Below are positions 1 to 7,600 of a DNA stretch of 64,000 nucleotides, piece by piece; the stretch's first letter is position 1, and each line of letters begins with the position of its first letter. The notes under the pieces were generated by a model that was not told where the DNA came from, searched no databases, and was given only the letters and a program-made list of their open reading frames with translations. A program made the position numbers and the translations under genes. Location: the NCBI GenBank assembly GCA_934650975.1, contig CAKUFW010000001.1, positions 1 to 64,000 of the forward strand, read 5' to 3'. This DNA is from an uncultured Collinsella sp. GTDB taxonomy: Bacteria; Actinomycetota; Coriobacteriia; Coriobacteriales; Coriobacteriaceae.

Positions 1-798
1 CAGCGCGTTTGGAGAACGGTTACCGGCTTTTACCATGTCTGTGCCCGCGGTACGGGCAAGCAGCTCATCTTTGAGAGCGATGATGACCGGTGGGAGTTTT
101 TGGAGCTGATGCGCGACTGCTGCCGCGAGGCTGGGGTGACGGTCGTGGCGTGGTGTCTCATGGGCAATCACGTGCACCTGGTGCTTGCGGATTACGAGGA
201 TAGGATGAGCGCGGCGATGCACCGGCTGCTTTTGACGTACGCGCGTCGGTTCAATAAGCGTACGGGGCGCACAGGCCATCTGTTCCAGAACCGTTTTGAT
301 CGTCGTTCGCTCGATACCGACCGTTATCTAATGGCCGCTATTCGCTATGTTCACGCCAATCCGCAGGAAGCGGGTATCGCCCTTATCGAGCGTTATCCGT
401 GGAGCAGCTTTGCCGAGTACCTGCGGATGTATGACGGCGACGTAGCGAAGAGTTTTTCGGATCCGTCCACGGTGCTCGAGCTCTTTGGGTCCGCCGAAGG
501 CTTCATCGCCTACTCGTTGGAGACGCCCGACGGATCCGATCCCGTGATTCACGATATGGATGAGACGGAGTGGGAGCGGCATGCGTTTGCTGACAAGATG
601 GCAAAGCGCCTGGGCGTGCCACTCAACGAGCTTAAGACCGTGGCGCCATCGCGGCGAGACGGGATCATTTTCGCCCTGCACGATGGCGGCTATACAGTGC
701 GCGAGATTGAGCGGTACACGGGGATTAGCAAGAGCACCGTCTCGCGTATCGTGTGCGCTTATGCGCGGGTGAACGCACAGGCTGAGGATTCGGAATAG
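1..798 (+). CDS. REP-associated tyrosine transposase (Y1/HUH, RAYT), 5' end cut by window
   Basis: A single-strand DNA transposase of the Y1 (TnpA-REP) family, which nicks and rejoins hairpin DNA through a tyrosine. The reading frame is open from base 1 (TGFYHVCARG...), so the true start lies upstream of the window; the first internal ATG at 100 would remove part of the domain. The HUH metal-binding motif appears as GNHVHLVL, and the candidate catalytic Tyr lies in YVHANPQEAG. The C-terminal 40 residues form a helix-turn-helix (YTVREIERYTGISKSTVSRI), as in the RAYT subgroup that carries an added DNA-binding domain. Family members usually act on short palindromic repeats; palindromic DNA lies directly downstream (812-891). 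It is convergent with sufU. No frame damage is seen. Confidence 0.9.
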   Translation, partial: QRVWRTVTGFYHVCARGTGKQLIFESDDDRWEFLELMRDCCREAGVTVVAWCLMGNHVHLVLADYEDRMSAAMHRLLLTYARRFNKRTGRTGHLFQNRFDRRSLDTDRYLMAAIRYVHANPQEAGIALIERYPWSSFAEYLRMYDGDVAKSFSDPSTVLELFGSAEGFIAYSLETPDGSDPVIHDMDETEWERHAFADKMAKRLGVPLNELKTVAPSRRDGIIFALHDGGYTVREIERYTGISKSTVSRIVCAYARVNAQAEDSE

Positions 799-811
799 AA
801 GTGAAAGAAAA

Positions 812-844
812 TGGCCGAACCGCCAATGTCAAGCGATTCGGCCA
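812..844 (-). terminator. Hairpin terminator between transposase and suf operon
   Basis: Arms TGGCCGAA (812-819) and TTCGGCCA (837-844) pair perfectly around a 17-nt loop. Read on the minus strand the stem is followed by the T-rich tract ATTTTCTTT, so it fits a Rho-independent terminator for the suf operon. On the plus strand the following sequence is less T-rich, so termination of the transposase gene is less certain. Confidence 0.6.
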
Positions 845-854
845 ACGAAATTCT

Positions 855-891
855 TAAGATTTGGGACAAATACTACTGATTATTTTGTCCC
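855..891. repeat. Palindromic repeat, copy A, overlapping the sufU stop
   Basis: The stretch starts TAAGATTTGGGACAAA and ends TTTTGTCCC. Its last 29 bases (863-891) are an inverted repeat GGGACAAA...TTTTGTCCC. A second copy at 6282-6318 is identical at 31 of 37 positions (counted by eye). Copy A covers the last codons and stop of sufU. It could be a REP-like element related to the neighbouring RAYT gene, or an operator shared with the suf/rrf2 promoter region. Confidence 0.7.
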
Positions 892-1307
892 GTGAGCATG
901 CCGTCGAGGGTGCGCCAGGCGAGCTCGGCGCACTTGACGCGGGCGGGCATGTGCGAGATGTCCTGGAGCTGAGCGGCCTCGTCCAGGTCTTCCAGGTCCT
1001 CCTCGGAGAGCTGCTCGCCGCGGATCATGGCCAGGAAGAGCTCGGCCAGGCGGCGTGCCTCCTCGACCGTCTCGCCGGTGATGAGGTCGGCCATGATATC
1101 GGCGCTGGCCTGGCTGATGGCGCAGCCGTGGCCGGTAAAGGCGGCCTCCTCGATAACGTCGTTCTCGACGCGCAGCTGCAGGGTGAGCTCGTCGCCGCAG
1201 CTGGGGTTGATGCCGTCGTGCTCGTGCGTGGGAGCGTCCATCTCGTACTTGTAGTCGGGGTGCGAATTGTGCTCCATAAACGTGGTGGAGGTGTACAGAT
1301 TACCCAT
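873..1307 (-). CDS. sufU: SufU-type iron-sulfur assembly / sulfur-transfer protein
   Basis: A 144-residue SufU/IscU-like protein that accepts persulfide sulfur from SufS in Gram-positive SUF systems. The zinc/sulfur site is complete: Cys37 and Asp39 (PSCGDELTL), Cys62 (GHGCAISQ) and Cys125 (VKCAELAW), plus the insertion between the second and third ligands typical of SufU rather than IscU. The frame is open further upstream, but that extension lies inside sufS in another frame. The ATG at 1307 gives the family N-terminus (MGNLYTSTTF) and overlaps the sufS stop by 8 bp, which implies translational coupling. It is the last gene of the operon, and the stop falls within a palindrome. Confidence 0.95.
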   Translation of the reverse strand: MGNLYTSTTFMEHNSHPDYKYEMDAPTHEHDGINPSCGDELTLQLRVENDVIEEAAFTGHGCAISQASADIMADLITGETVEEARRLAELFLAMIRGEQLSEEDLEDLDEAAQLQDISHMPARVKCAELAWRTLDGMLTGQNNQ

Positions 1308-2625
1308 TGAACGTGCTCCAAACGTGATGCAGGCCGGCGATGAACTTGTCGATATCGGCCTTGTCGTTGTAGAAGGCCACGCTGGCGCGGCAGCAGGCGA
1401 GGTTCTCGACGCCCAGCCAGGTGAGCAGCGGCTGCGCGCAGTGGTGACCGGCGCGGATGCAGACGCCGTCCATGTCCATAATGCTCGCGACGTCGTGCGG
1501 GTGGATACCCTTGACGTTAAAGCTGACGACGCCGTGATGGTTGTCCCAGTAGATGGAGCCGATGATCTGGACAAAGTCGAGCTGCATGAGCTCGCCCATC
1601 AGGTAGTGGACGAGTGCCTTCTCACGGGCCTGGATGTTTTCGTAGCCCACCGTGTTGACCAGGTAATCGAGAGCCGCGCCCGTGGCGAAGATGCCGGCGG
1701 CGTCCTGCGTGCCGGCCTCGAACTTCTCGGGGACGGGCGCCCAGACAGCGTCCTGCTCGGTGACCGAATCGATCATCTCGCCGCCGGTGAGCATGGGCGG
1801 CATGGCGTTGAGCAGGTCCATCTTGCCCCACAGCACGCCGATGCCCATGGGGCCCATGGCCTTGTGCGCGCTAAAGGCAAAGAAGTCGGCGCCCAGGTCG
1901 GCCACATCGACCGGCATGTGCGGCAGCGACTGCGCGCCGTCGACGACCAGATAGCCGCCGTATTTGTGCACGAGCTTGCCGAGATTCTTGACCGGGTTCT
2001 CGACGCCCAGGACGTTAGAGACCTGGCCCACGGCCAGAATCTTGGTCTTGGGGCCAACCTTGGCAAGCACTTCCTCGGTGGTGAGCTGGCCGGTCTTGGT
2101 GGGGTAGAGGTATACGAGCTTGGCGCCGGTCTCGCGGCAGACCTGCTGCCACGGGATCAGGTTGGAGTGGTGCTCCATGATGGTGATGACGACCTCGTCG
2201 CCGGGCTCCAGCACCGTGGGTGCAAAGCTCTTGGCGACCAGGTTGAGCGACTCGCTCGTGTTGCGGGTGAAGACGACTTCGTTGGTCTGGGCGGCGCCGA
2301 TGAGGTCGGCGATCTGCTGGCGCACCTTCGCGATGGCATCGGTGGCCTCGACGGACAACGAGTACAGGCCGCGCAGGGGGTTGGCGTTCATGCGCTGGTA
2401 GAAATCGCGCTCGGCGTCGAGCACGCAAGCGGGGCGCTGCGCGGTGGCGGCGCTATCGAGGAAGGCGATCTCGGGGTGCTGCTGGAACAACGGGAACTGC
2501 GCCTTGTAGGGATTAGTCTCGATGTCTACGGTGGGCCAACCGCGCGAAGCCTCGTCGCTGGCGTCGAGCACCATAGGCTCCGGTGCGGTGCAGGTATCGC
2601 ATTTAACGTGCTCGGTATCGATCAT
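1300..2625 (-). CDS. sufS: Cysteine desulfurase SufS (class II, PLP-dependent)
   Basis: Removes sulfur from L-cysteine and passes the persulfide to SufU. It has 441 residues. The PLP lysine is Lys255 in FSAHKAMGP and the persulfide cysteine is Cys396 in RAGHHCAQP, the short-loop class II signature. Compared with the usual 405-415 residues it has an N-terminal extension of about 30 residues that includes a CDTC motif (Cys9 and Cys12); the conserved body starts near NPYKAQFPLF. Its ATG overlaps the sufD stop by 4 bp (ATGA), which fixes the start and suggests coupled translation. It sits fourth in the sufCBDSU operon. Confidence 0.96.
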   Translation of the reverse strand: MIDTEHVKCDTCTAPEPMVLDASDEASRGWPTVDIETNPYKAQFPLFQQHPEIAFLDSAATAQRPACVLDAERDFYQRMNANPLRGLYSLSVEATDAIAKVRQQIADLIGAAQTNEVVFTRNTSESLNLVAKSFAPTVLEPGDEVVITIMEHHSNLIPWQQVCRETGAKLVYLYPTKTGQLTTEEVLAKVGPKTKILAVGQVSNVLGVENPVKNLGKLVHKYGGYLVVDGAQSLPHMPVDVADLGADFFAFSAHKAMGPMGIGVLWGKMDLLNAMPPMLTGGEMIDSVTEQDAVWAPVPEKFEAGTQDAAGIFATGAALDYLVNTVGYENIQAREKALVHYLMGELMQLDFVQIIGSIYWDNHHGVVSFNVKGIHPHDVASIMDMDGVCIRAGHHCAQPLLTWLGVENLACCRASVAFYNDKADIDKFIAGLHHVWSTFNG

Positions 2626-3893
2626 GCGAGCTCCTCTTCAAAGTTATCGATCAGGTTGTTGCCTAGGCGGACGACGGCGGCGCGGGTGCGCTCGTCGGTG
2701 GCGGAAAGCGCGGCGTCCTCCAGCTTGGCGCGGATGAACAGATCCTCGGCGGCGTTTTGGTCAAGGCCGCGGCAGGCGAGGTAGAACAGCTGCTCGTCGC
2801 GGACATGGCCGATGGTGGCACCGTGGTTGCCGGCGACGTCGTCCTCGTCGCACAGGATGACGGGGACGGTCTTGTTGTCGACGCCCTTGTTGGCGAGCAG
2901 CACGGTCTCGCGCTCGGTGCCGGTTGCGCCCTTGCAGCCGTGCACGAGGTCGATGGTGCCGCGGTAGACTTTCTTGGACGTGCCGGTCAGCACGCCGTTG
3001 GCGTCGATCTCGCACTCGGTCTTGCGACCGCGGTGGCGCAGCTCGTAGTTAAAGTCGCGCACTTGCTCGCGAGCGCCCAGGTAGTCGGTATCGATGGTGA
3101 CCTTAGCGGTGTCGCCCAGCAGGTCGCCGGCAAGGCCGGTGGCGCTGGCGCCGGCACCCAGGACGGTGTGCTGTACGTTGACGCGCGCGCCCTCGTCCAG
3201 GAACAGGCCGGTGTCGTCGAGTGCAATCCAGCTGTCGTCGAGCGTCTGCGTGCAGGTCACGTTGACGGTGGCGTATTCGTGGGCGCACACGCGCAGCACA
3301 GAACCCACGACGCCCTCGCCGGCAACGGGGGAGTCCAGGGCAATCTGCAGGTCGAGCGTTGCCTGCGGGCGGGCGACGACGTCGATAGCGGCAATCACAG
3401 TCGCTGCGTCGACGCCGCTCACGCGCACGGTTGCCGTGGCGTGCTTATATGCGGGCACATCGATGACGATGCGCTTAGTGGCGTGGTCGGCCAGGTAGGC
3501 GTAGGCGGCCTCGCCCATGCCAGTTTCGAAGGCCTCGGCGGGGGAGAGCTCCTCCTCGAGCTTGATGGCGCCTGCCTGGTAGACGGAGGTGGCGGGCACG
3601 TCGAGCTTGGTCTCGGGCGTGATACGGGCGCGATCGGCGGCATCGCCGGGGGCCGCGGCACGGCGCTCGGGGAAGCGCTCGGCCATGGCGTTCATGGCGG
3701 TGTCGAACGCGTCGTCCGCGCCGGCAAACTGCTCATCCAAGCCTTCGACCTCAACGGCCTCGGTAGGAGCGGTAGCAAGCTCGTTCGAAAGCTCGAGCTT
3801 GGTCTGGTTCATCTTGAGCCAGCCCCAGGTAGCTGCAGGCATCGCGTTTACCTGTTCAAGCGTGGTAGCAGCGGTGTTCGTGGTCTGTTTCAT
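2622..3893 (-). CDS. sufD: SufD-like scaffold subunit of the SufBCD complex
   Basis: A 423-residue SufB/D-family protein (UPF0051 beta-helix core) that pairs with SufB to build the Fe-S scaffold. The N-terminal ~100 residues are family-specific and acidic; the C-terminal half carries the conserved core pattern with RHRGRKTECEIDANG and the ending AEDLFIRAKLEDA. It is more divergent than SufB, as is usual for SufD. Its ATG lies within the sufB stop (TAATG, 1-bp overlap) and its own stop overlaps sufS by 4 bp, so the order B-D-S is tightly coupled. Confidence 0.92.
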   Translation of the reverse strand: MKQTTNTAATTLEQVNAMPAATWGWLKMNQTKLELSNELATAPTEAVEVEGLDEQFAGADDAFDTAMNAMAERFPERRAAAPGDAADRARITPETKLDVPATSVYQAGAIKLEEELSPAEAFETGMGEAAYAYLADHATKRIVIDVPAYKHATATVRVSGVDAATVIAAIDVVARPQATLDLQIALDSPVAGEGVVGSVLRVCAHEYATVNVTCTQTLDDSWIALDDTGLFLDEGARVNVQHTVLGAGASATGLAGDLLGDTAKVTIDTDYLGAREQVRDFNYELRHRGRKTECEIDANGVLTGTSKKVYRGTIDLVHGCKGATGTERETVLLANKGVDNKTVPVILCDEDDVAGNHGATIGHVRDEQLFYLACRGLDQNAAEDLFIRAKLEDAALSATDERTRAAVVRLGNNLIDNFEEELA

Positions 3894-5305
3894 TATCCGA
3901 TCGCTCCTTCCATCTCGAGCTTGATCAGGTTGTTCATCTCGACGGCGTACTCAAGCGGCAGCTCCTTGGAGACCGGGTTGGCAAAGCCGTTAACGATCAT
4001 GGTGCGGGCCTCTTCCTCCGAGATGCCGCGGCTCATCAGGTAAAACACCTTGTCGTCGCCGATGCGGCCGATGGTTGCCTCGTGGCCGATGTCGACGTTT
4101 TTGGCGCGGATGTCCATGGCGGGGATGGTATCGGAGCGGCTCTGGTCGTCGAGCATCAGCGACTGGCAGCTCACGGTTGCCTTGGAGCCCTCGGCCTTGG
4201 GCGTGGCCACGATGGAGCTGCGGAAGGTCTGGATGCCGCCGCTCTTGGAGATGCCCTTGGTCTCGACGGTCGCCGAGGTCTCGGGCGCATTGAGCACGAC
4301 CTTGCAGCCGGTGTCGAGGTTCTGCCCGGCGCCGGCAAAGGTGATGCCGGTAAAGCTCGAGCGGGCGCGGCGGCCGTTGAGCACGCTCATGGGGTAGAGG
4401 TAGCCCACGTGGCTGCCGAAGGAGCCACTGATCCACTCGATGTCGCCGTCCTCGTCCACCCGCGCACGCTTGGTGTTGAGGTTGTACATGTTCTTGGACC
4501 AGTTCTCGATGGTCGAGTAGCGCAGGTGTGCACGCTTGCCCACAAAGAGCTCCACAGCGCCGGCGTGGAGGTTGGCCACGTTGTACTTGGGCGCGGAGCA
4601 GCCCTCGATAAAGTGCAGGTCGGCGTCGTCTTCGACGATGATGAGCGTATGCTCAAACTGGCCGGCGCCCTTGGCGTTGAGGCGGAAGTAGCTCTGCAGC
4701 GGGAAGTCGAGCTTGGTGCCCTTTGGCACGTAGACAAACGAGCCGCCCGACCACACGGCACCGTGCAGGGCCGCAAACTTGTGGTCGGTGGGCGGGATGA
4801 GCGTCATAAACTTCTCGTGAATGAGCGGCTCCCACTGCGGGTCATGCAGGGCCTCCTCGATACCGGAGTAGACGATGCCCATCTTGGACGCGGTGTCCTG
4901 CATGTTGTGGTAGACGAGCTCGGAGTCGTACTGCGCGCCGACGCCTGCCAGGTAGCTGCGCTCGGCCTCGGGAATGCCCAGGCGCTCAAAGGTGTTCTTG
5001 ATGTCGTCGGGCACCGACTCCCAGTCGTGCTTTTGGTCGGTGTTGGGTTTGACGTAGGTGACGATGTTGTCCATGTCCAGGCCCTCGATGGAGGGTCCCC
5101 ACGTCGGGTCCGGGAAGCGGTTGAAGATCTTGAGGGACTTGAGGCGCAGGTCGAGCATCCACTGCGGCTCGTCCTTCTTGGCGCTGATCTCGCGCACGAT
5201 GTCGGGCGTGATGCCGGCGTCGAGGCGCTCGAAACCCTCCTCGCCATAGGTGAAGTCGTAGAGGCTGCGGTCGATGTCCGCGACCTCGGTGCGGTTCTTG
5301 GTCAT
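3893..5305 (-). CDS. sufB: SufB, Fe-S cluster scaffold
   Basis: The main scaffold of the SufBC2D complex; 470 residues, a normal SufB length. Diagnostic stretches include SGGSFVYVPKGTKLDFPLQS, FEHTLIIVEDDADLHFIEGC and the C-terminal GRIGDDKVFYLMSRG. These fit the cluster-assembly core of SufB proteins. It lies 12 bp downstream of sufC and shares a TAATG junction with sufD. The frame is clean from ATG 5305 to the stop. Confidence 0.97.
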   Translation of the reverse strand: MTKNRTEVADIDRSLYDFTYGEEGFERLDAGITPDIVREISAKKDEPQWMLDLRLKSLKIFNRFPDPTWGPSIEGLDMDNIVTYVKPNTDQKHDWESVPDDIKNTFERLGIPEAERSYLAGVGAQYDSELVYHNMQDTASKMGIVYSGIEEALHDPQWEPLIHEKFMTLIPPTDHKFAALHGAVWSGGSFVYVPKGTKLDFPLQSYFRLNAKGAGQFEHTLIIVEDDADLHFIEGCSAPKYNVANLHAGAVELFVGKRAHLRYSTIENWSKNMYNLNTKRARVDEDGDIEWISGSFGSHVGYLYPMSVLNGRRARSSFTGITFAGAGQNLDTGCKVVLNAPETSATVETKGISKSGGIQTFRSSIVATPKAEGSKATVSCQSLMLDDQSRSDTIPAMDIRAKNVDIGHEATIGRIGDDKVFYLMSRGISEEEARTMIVNGFANPVSKELPLEYAVEMNNLIKLEMEGAIG

Positions 5306-5317
5306 AGCGTCGCCCCT

Positions 5318-6118
5318 TTACGCCTGCTGCTCGGCAGCGGCGGCCTCGGCCTGGGCGCGCTGCTCGGCGGCCTCGCGCTCGAAGGTCTCAAAGCCGTTCT
5401 TGTCGATCCAGGGGATGAGCGAGGCATCGTCCTCGCGCACGATGTGGCCCTTGACCATAACGTGTACGCGGTCGACATCCAGGTGCTCCAGGATGCGCGT
5501 GTTGTGCGTGATGATGAGCATGGAGCCGTCGCAGCTCTTGCGGTAGGCGTCCATGCCGTGGCTGACGGTGGAAAGCGCGTCGACGTCCAGGCCCGAGTCG
5601 GTCTCGTCCAGGATGGCGAGCTTGGGCTGCAGCAGCAGAAGTTGGAGCATCTCGACCTTCTTCTTCTCGCCGCCCGAGAAACCCACACCCAGCTCGCGGT
5701 TGAGGTAGGCGGTATCCATGTTGAGCTCGGCCGCGAGCTCCTTCACGCGACGGCGGAACTCCTTGCCCTTCATCTCCAGGCCGGGGCGGCCGGCGATGCT
5801 GGCGCGCAAAAAGCTCGACAGTGGCACGCCCGGAATCTCGACCGGCGCCTGGAAGCTCAGGAACAGGCCGGCGCGCGAGCGCTTGTCGGTGGTGAGCTCG
5901 GTGATGTCCTGGCCGTCAAAGACGATGCGGCCGTCCTGCACGGTGTAGACGGGGTCGCCCATGACCAGGTGGCCGAGGGTGGACTTACCGGCGCCGTTGG
6001 GGCCCATCAGCACGTGGGTCTCGCCGGCGGCGACGTTGAGGTTGACGTTGTGGAGGATGGTCTTCTCGTCCACGGAGGCGGTCAGACCCTCGATGGAAAG
6101 CAGCGGATTTGCGCTCAT
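5318..6118 (-). CDS. sufC: SufC ATPase subunit
   Basis: The ABC-type ATPase that drives the SufBCD scaffold. It has 266 residues. Walker A is GPNGAGKS (residues 39-46), the signature is SGGEK (148-152) and Walker B is LAILDE (167-172) followed by TDSGLD, the SufC hallmark. The frame is open to 6148, but ATG 6118 is preceded by GAGAGGGA at good spacing and gives the family start MSANPLLSIEG, so it is preferred. An Ala/Glu/Gln-rich tail (AAAAEQQA) is not part of the ABC fold. First gene of the operon, divergent from the Rrf2 regulator. Confidence 0.96.
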   Translation of the reverse strand: MSANPLLSIEGLTASVDEKTILHNVNLNVAAGETHVLMGPNGAGKSTLGHLVMGDPVYTVQDGRIVFDGQDITELTTDKRSRAGLFLSFQAPVEIPGVPLSSFLRASIAGRPGLEMKGKEFRRRVKELAAELNMDTAYLNRELGVGFSGGEKKKVEMLQLLLLQPKLAILDETDSGLDVDALSTVSHGMDAYRKSCDGSMLIITHNTRILEHLDVDRVHVMVKGHIVREDDASLIPWIDKNGFETFEREAAEQRAQAEAAAAEQQA

Positions 6119-6339
6119 GCTGTCCCTCTCTGTATATGGTGTACTCATAGGTGTACTAAACCCTAGGAATCTTCTCGGAATAAAGTTACTATGGGTTCGG
6201 CGTTAGTCAAGGGAAAACCCGACTAATCCACTCGACTTTTCAGATTGTGGGACAAAATACCAGGATTGCTTGTTCCGCGCGTAAGATTTGGGACAAACAC
6301 TCTAGGTTATGTTGTCCCAGGTGCGATGGGAGGGTAGGT
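6119..6339. promoter_or_regulatory. Divergent suf / rrf2 control region
   Basis: A 221-bp non-coding stretch between sufC and the regulator. On the minus strand a TTGACT hexamer (around 6205-6210) could be the -35 of the suf promoter. It overlaps an inverted repeat at 6203-6226 (TTAGTC..GGG/CCC..GACTAA). Closer to the regulator are a perfect-armed 29-nt palindrome at 6290-6318 and a weaker relative at 6249-6277 that starts GGGACAAAA. Rrf2/IscR proteins commonly bind dyads next to their own gene, so these are candidate operators. Which dyad the regulator binds cannot be told from sequence. Confidence 0.6.
6282..6318. repeat. Palindromic repeat, copy B, upstream of rrf2
   Basis: Starts TAAGATTTGGGACAAA like copy A (855-891) and ends TGTTGTCCC. 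The 29-nt dyad spans 6290-6318, the same length as in copy A. It ends 21 bases before the regulator start codon, a position where bound protein or an RNA hairpin would affect expression of the regulator. Confidence 0.7.
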
Positions 6340-6771
6340 ATGCTCATTTCTTCTAAGGGCCGCTATGCCCTCCGACTGATGATCTATATCGCGGCGTTGG
6401 GCGATGCCGAGGGCAAGATTGCTTTGCGCGAGGTTGCCGACCGCGAGCATATCTCACAAAAGTACTTGGAGCAGCTGGTTCGTCCGCTTATGAAGGCTGG
6501 CCTGCTTAAGAGCGTGCGCGGCAAGGGCGGCGGCTACATGATGGCCAAGGATCCGGCCGAGGTGCGTGCCGGCGACATCCTGCGTGCTGTCGAGGGCAGC
6601 ACAGCCCCGGTGGCTTGTGATGGCATCGACAACAGCTGCACCCGTAGCGACCTGTGCTCCACCGTCAAGTTCTGGCGCGGCCTGGACGACGTGATTGAAA
6701 AGTACGTCGATGGCGTGACGTTGGCCGACTTAGCTGCCGTTCCCGAGATTAACTTCGATATTAAGCTGTAG
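6340..6771 (+). CDS. iscR: Rrf2/IscR-family Fe-S-sensing transcription regulator
   Basis: A 143-residue winged-helix repressor of the Rrf2 family. The start MLISSKGRYALRLMIYIA is the family N-terminus; ATG 6340 has GGGAGGG upstream, so longer in-frame starts from 6247 are not used. The recognition helix region is ISQKYLEQLVRPLMKAGLLK followed by the glycine-rich wing GKGGGY. Three cysteines (93, 100, 106) lie where IscR binds its cluster, but the spacing is C-x6-C-x5-C instead of the x5/x5 of E. coli IscR. The divergent suf operon makes a SUF regulator the natural reading; the symbol is by family, not proven orthology. Confidence 0.88.
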   Translation: MLISSKGRYALRLMIYIAALGDAEGKIALREVADREHISQKYLEQLVRPLMKAGLLKSVRGKGGGYMMAKDPAEVRAGDILRAVEGSTAPVACDGIDNSCTRSDLCSTVKFWRGLDDVIEKYVDGVTLADLAAVPEINFDIKL

Positions 6772-6780
6772 GTTCTGCAA

Positions 6781-7068
6781 ATGGCGTCTCTCGACAGAGT
6801 GTACCGGCAGATTGTTTCCTTCGCTAAGGAATGCGATGCCGAAAAGGTCGTGCTGTTTGGGTCTCGTGCTCGCGGCGACAATCTGCCCAAGAGTGACATC
6901 GATATTGCCGTAGGGGGCTGCCGGGATTTCCGGCATTTCTCATACCTGATCGAGCAGCATCTTGATACCCTTTTGGATGTTGATGTGGTCAATCTCGATG
7001 AGTCCTCATCACAGTCGTTGCTCGACGAAATAGCTAGGGATGGTGTAGTCCTGTATGAAAAAATATGA
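6781..7068 (+). CDS. MNT-type nucleotidyltransferase, antitoxin-like (MntA/HI0073 family)
   Basis: A 95-residue minimal nucleotidyltransferase. The motif GSRARG (27-32) followed by Asp39 and Asp41 (KSDIDIAV) and a third acidic strand DVDVVNLDE makes the polymerase-beta-like active site complete. In described MntA-HepT pairs this enzyme inactivates the partner HEPN toxin by adding AMP to it. It starts 9 bp after the regulator stop and overlaps the next gene by 14 bp, so the two are made together. Confidence 0.88.
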   Translation: MASLDRVYRQIVSFAKECDAEKVVLFGSRARGDNLPKSDIDIAVGGCRDFRHFSYLIEQHLDTLLDVDVVNLDESSSQSLLDEIARDGVVLYEKI

Positions 7069-7474
7069 GAACTTTGCCAGTGCCTTGGCGAATCTTGAGG
7101 ATGCTCCGAACCAGGACCTCAACAATGATTTTGTTCAGAGCGGCCTAATCAATAAGTTCAATCTTCAGTTTGAGCTGAGCTGGAAGCTCCTCAAACGTTT
7201 GCTTGAGTATGAGGGCGCCACGCTTGCTGCGTCAGGATCGCCTCGCGCCATCCTGAAGGAAGCCTATCGGTTCTACGATTTTATTGATGAGGCCGCATGG
7301 CTAGACATGCTCAGAGACCGCAATACGAACGTCCATATCTATGACAACAAACTCGCGCAAGATTTGATCCAGCGCATCCTGAACGTCTATATCCCTGCCT
7401 TTTGCCAGCTGAGGGATGGCCTTTTGGCGCACTATGGCGAGCTTCTCTTGGCGCCTGACGACCAATTCGTCTAA
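7055..7474 (+). CDS. HEPN-domain partner of MNT (HepT-like / HI0074 family)
   Basis: A 139-residue helical protein of the nucleotidyltransferase substrate-binding (HI0074) family. The candidate HEPN ribonuclease motif R-x4-H is present as RNTNVH, followed by Ile and Tyr, as in HepT toxins. The N-terminus MKKYENFASALANLE and the segment NKFNLQFELSWKLLKRLLEY are family-typical. The 14-bp overlap with the MNT gene supports a toxin-antitoxin operon. Whether it is toxic is inference; some HI0074 pairs lack shown toxicity. Confidence 0.85.
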   Translation: MKKYENFASALANLEDAPNQDLNNDFVQSGLINKFNLQFELSWKLLKRLLEYEGATLAASGSPRAILKEAYRFYDFIDEAAWLDMLRDRNTNVHIYDNKLAQDLIQRILNVYIPAFCQLRDGLLAHYGELLLAPDDQFV

Positions 7475-7600
7475 TTCCTTAAGATTTCGCGGAGGGTTGT
7501 TGCCGTTTGTCGAGTTGTTGTTGTGCAACAAACGTCGAGCTGCAATACTGAATTTATCTTTGCAAACTGCACTTTAACTACACCAATGCAGGGAGGATCT

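Noticed and set aside
873-1574. A longer 233-residue start for SufU
   Set aside because: The extra N-terminal residues are the out-of-frame image of the sufS 3' end; MGNLYTSTTF is the natural start, coupled to the sufS stop.
4082-6166. Long open frame antisense to sufB and sufC (and similar ones antisense to sufS and sufD)
   Set aside because: The composition (Val/Leu/Ala/Gly/His-rich without motifs) is that of the mirror of GC-rich genes; the suf genes on the other strand carry complete family motifs.
6249-6277. A third full copy of the 29-nt palindrome
   Set aside because: The left arm fits but the right arm (TTGTTCC) is shifted by one base and imperfect, so it is noted only as a weak relative.
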